Assembly: GCA_002224055.1 (NCBI GenBank)
Contig: AZLU01000381.1
Location: forward strand, 1 to 23,600
DNA: 23,600 bases
Direction: 5' to 3'
Origin: Pezizomycotina sp. ARF18
Lineage: Eukaryota > Ascomycota
Positions within the stretch are counted from its first letter, which is position 1. Each line of letters begins with the position of its first letter. This document shows positions 21,603-23,600 of the stretch, in pieces. The notes under the pieces are model-generated. The model was not told the DNA's origin. It saw only the letters and a list, made by a program, of their open reading frames with translations, and ran no database searches. The translations under genes were made by a program, and so were the position numbers.

Positions 21603-21952
21603 TTAAAATTCACGTCTTCCTTCAAGGTCATCTCCTTCATCATACAATTCCATCCAAACTCCCTCCCTTTCATCGCATAATCCGCCCATCACAGCTCCAC
21701 TTTCCCCGGCCCATTCCCATCCCACGCTCCTGATCAAACTATCGTCGCCCGCGTAGTAAAAGTACGCCCGTCTCGCGATCGTGCTGACGTGCTGGGGAGG
21801 TACAGCGTGACTCCGGCGACCATCATCGCGAGGAAAAGCAGGAGGAAGGAGTTGAAGACGACCTTCTCCGTGGGCGTGAGCATGTAGAGGGAGTACGTGA
21901 CCTCGTACTGGTAGATCTTGCGGCGGAGGAACGGGAGGGGGGAGTAAGACAT
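21603..21952 (-). CDS. Serine palmitoyltransferase small subunit-like protein, one frame shift
   Basis: ssSPT proteins are short single-pass ER membrane subunits that activate serine palmitoyltransferase, the first enzyme of sphingolipid synthesis, and tune its acyl-CoA choice. The preferred start is ATG 21952-21950 (MSYSPLPFLRRKIYQYEV). The hallmark follows: YQYEVTYSLYMLTPTEKVVF, then the membrane helix FNSFLLLFLAMMVAGVTLYL. This matches the animal pattern of YQY...ALYMLEPWERTVFNS and a single helix. After LYLP one C is missing from a run of four at 21794-21797. Restoring frame there reads QHVSTIARRAYFYYAGDDS, then an acidic, Trp-containing tail ending EGRREF and TAA at 21605-21603. The total would be about 116 residues, longer at the C-terminus than animal ssSPTs. 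An in-frame upstream ATG at 22102 would add 50 Ser/Pro-rich residues; the shorter start fits the family better. No intron is needed. Confidence 0.82.
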
Positions 21953-22257
21953 CTTGAGGAGGGTGTCGTAGGGTAGGAGGTAGTGAGGGATTGATGAGAA
22001 GGAGTGTTTCGAGTTGGATGAGAGCTGTGGAGACTGGATGGCGATATTCGAAGGATTGATGAGGGAGGATGGTGTTTTTGGTGAGAGTGAGCTGGCCGTC
22101 AAGCTTGGTTTCGGTTAGTTTAGGAGTCTGCAAAAAAATGAGATAAAATCTTTCATTAAATTTTACCCCCTTTTAGGCTTTCTAGGGTGCAAAAAAAGTT
22201 TAGCGGGTAAAAAATTCGGCGGTGGTGGATACTAGAGCTAATAAGTTGCTAACTGCC

Positions 22258-22373
22258 AAAAAAAAAAAAAAAAAAAAATAAGTATTCTCCAAGTCACGTG
22301 AGCTGTTCTGTTCCTATTGGTAGACCTTCCTCAGGACGTTTGGGACGTTTTTTTTTTTTTTTTTTTTTTTTTT
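22258..22373 (-). promoter_or_regulatory. Promoter-like module bracketed by A21 and T26 tracts
   Basis: A run of 21 A (22258-22278) and a run of 26 T (22348-22373) flank 69 bp. Inside are TCACGTGA (22294-22301), a palindromic E-box of the Cbf1/USF type, and ATTGG (22316-22320), a CCAAT box in minus orientation. The module is about 310-420 bp upstream of the ssSPT-like start, in the correct orientation. Poly(dA:dT) tracts are known to disfavour nucleosomes; use as this gene's promoter is inferred. It also lies upstream of the plus-strand relic that follows. Confidence 0.5.
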
Positions 22374-22597
22374 GTTTTCCTGTTTTCCTTCGAGGCGTGG
22401 CGACAAGGGTTTGTTACTTGCCGTTGTATTGTTTTTATGCTATGTACCTGTAGCATTTTCCACGGAGCGCCGCAATGTGGTATGTGACAAATGAACCCCA
22501 TGTCCAGATTCTTTCAGGATCCCTGAACGTTTTGAGGCTTTTGTTAGGCGTTCGCTCTCATCCGATAATCGTGACCGAAGGCTGAAAAGGGCTCTGA

Positions 22598-23083
22598 TGG
22601 GGAGCGGAATTTGAAAGAACAAAGGATCAGAGCGCTTATAAGGGACCTGTCTGGGGAATTCTGGATCGAATGCACAAAGTATGGCACATGTCACTAGTAA
22701 AAGAGAACTGGGCAAGTAATGCGGAATACGAAGAAAAAAAGTGGAGGCGGTATGTTACATTTCCATGCGGTGATCATGCAGTACTTGCCCTACGAATACC
22801 TTTCCCTCGTTTCGGTACCGATTCCTCTCACCCATTGGTCAATTGATATCCATCCCAAAACACTGCAGTTTGGAAGCTAAAGAGTAGTGCTTCCTGTCTG
22901 TCTTCCCATGGTCCCGCCGCCGCCGAGTACGTAAAGGAAAAGCCATCTATTTCCTGTTTTTTTTCCATCCTACCCATGAATAGTCATAGCCAACCTAGTC
23001 CCGCCGCAACGGCCAGATACGACTTTGACATCCTTAAACACGGCATGGATAACCGGGCAATTTGGATTTGGAAAGATCCCTGA
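22598..23083 (+). pseudogene. Unrecognised coding relic, one in-frame stop
   Basis: One plus-strand frame stays open from 22598 to the TGA at 23081-23083, about 162 codons, except for a single TGA at 22844-22846. It reads AEFERTKDQSAYKGPVWGIL, DRMHKVWHMSLVKENWASNA, EYEEKKWRRYVTFPCGDHAV and LALRIPFPRFGTDSSHPL. After the stop come AAAEYVKEKPSIS, a PSPAATARYDFDIL-type segment and MDNRAIWIWKDP. The Trp-rich, charged composition looks like genuine protein and unlike the stop-dense surroundings. Upstream, another frame (about 22440-22600) gives FRIPERFEAFVRRSLSSDNR and DRRLKRALMG, which may be the preceding part joined by a one-base shift near 22600. I do not recognise the family. A 91-codon minus-strand frame overlapping it (22440-22715) is less protein-like. 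Confidence 0.45.
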
Positions 23084-23600
23084 ACCACCTTTTTCGTCCT
23101 TCTCTAATGTCGTATTTTGGCGCCGATATGAGTGCATTTTTTTCTCTGAATTTCTAAGCGGTAGGGCTCCGCTTTTCTATCTAGATAGTCGGAGGATTCG
23201 CACAGAATGCCGGGCACCAGAGCGAAGCGATAGATGCACTGTTTAAGGGAAAAATGGCTAAAGCTTAATTTTTTTTTTTTTTTTTTTTTAACAGTAGTAT
23301 CCTGTCATTGCCATCATGATGTCTGAGCAGATTCTCTTTATATAGAGGACGAGTAGCCACACGATCTTATCTTTACTTTGCTCACAAGCAGTCGTTCTTC
23401 CACTTGATCAGATAGATACCTGGCTGTAGCTATAGCTGATACTTTGCGGGCGCTATAGAGCAGTAGGAGTTATAGCTAACCAATAAATACCTTCATTTAC
23501 TGAAAAATAATACCTATAATTTCGCATAGTAGGAAAATCATTAGTAGTGTTAACTGCGAGCCATTAAATTTTTTTTTTCTTTTTTTTTTTTTTTTTTTTT
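23084..23600. other. AT-rich end region with T21 tracts
   Basis: T tracts lie at 23269-23289 and at 23580-23600; the second runs off the window edge and is preceded by ten more T at 23569-23578. A TATATAGAGG site near 23339 followed by a pyrimidine-rich segment to about 23405 resembles a fungal promoter or the start of an element lying beyond the window. A plus-strand frame at 23025-23246 has no recognisable content. Confidence 0.4.

Overview
The window looks like nuclear DNA of a filamentous ascomycete (Pezizomycotina). Evidence for this is a HET-type heterokaryon-incompatibility relic, short GT-AG introns of about 55-118 nt, a complex I accessory subunit, and gene promoters with CCAAT/TATA plus pyrimidine-rich leaders. 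The species cannot be named from sequence alone. No rRNA, tRNA, CRISPR or intact transposon was found.

Layout. (1) 1-1400: decayed ankyrin-repeat gene, plus strand, running in from the left edge. (2) 1400-3290: AT-rich, no convincing gene. (3) 3366-9117: compact GC-richer housekeeping block with a small hydrophilic protein (minus), V-ATPase subunit H (minus), a divergently transcribed MOSC/mARC-type protein (plus), and a convergent complex I NDUFB11/ESSS-like subunit (minus). (4) 9118-15300: accessory DNA with a broken unrecognised gene (minus, 12022-10469) and a broken HET-domain gene (plus, about 13081-15300). (5) 15300-21600: about 6 kb with almost no reading frames and a clear excess of A over T on the plus strand. 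(6) 21603-21952: small subunit of serine palmitoyltransferase-like gene (minus), with a promoter-like module bracketed by poly-A and poly-T tracts. (7) 22375-23600: an unrecognised coding relic (plus) and long poly-T tracts.

The genes share no pathway. The block encodes vacuolar acidification, an amidoxime-reductase-like molybdoenzyme and a respiratory subunit; the isolated distal gene is a sphingolipid-synthesis regulator. The flanks carry ankyrin and HET relics, typical of fast-evolving recognition-gene regions.

The most important caution is that every recognisable gene is interrupted by several one-base shifts, while residues, splice sites and termini remain well conserved. Many shifts fall in short homopolymers. 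This pattern fits residual indel errors of a long-read assembly at least as well as gene death. CDS entries are therefore drawn as gene spans across those shifts. All family assignments are from recognition of motifs, not from database searches.
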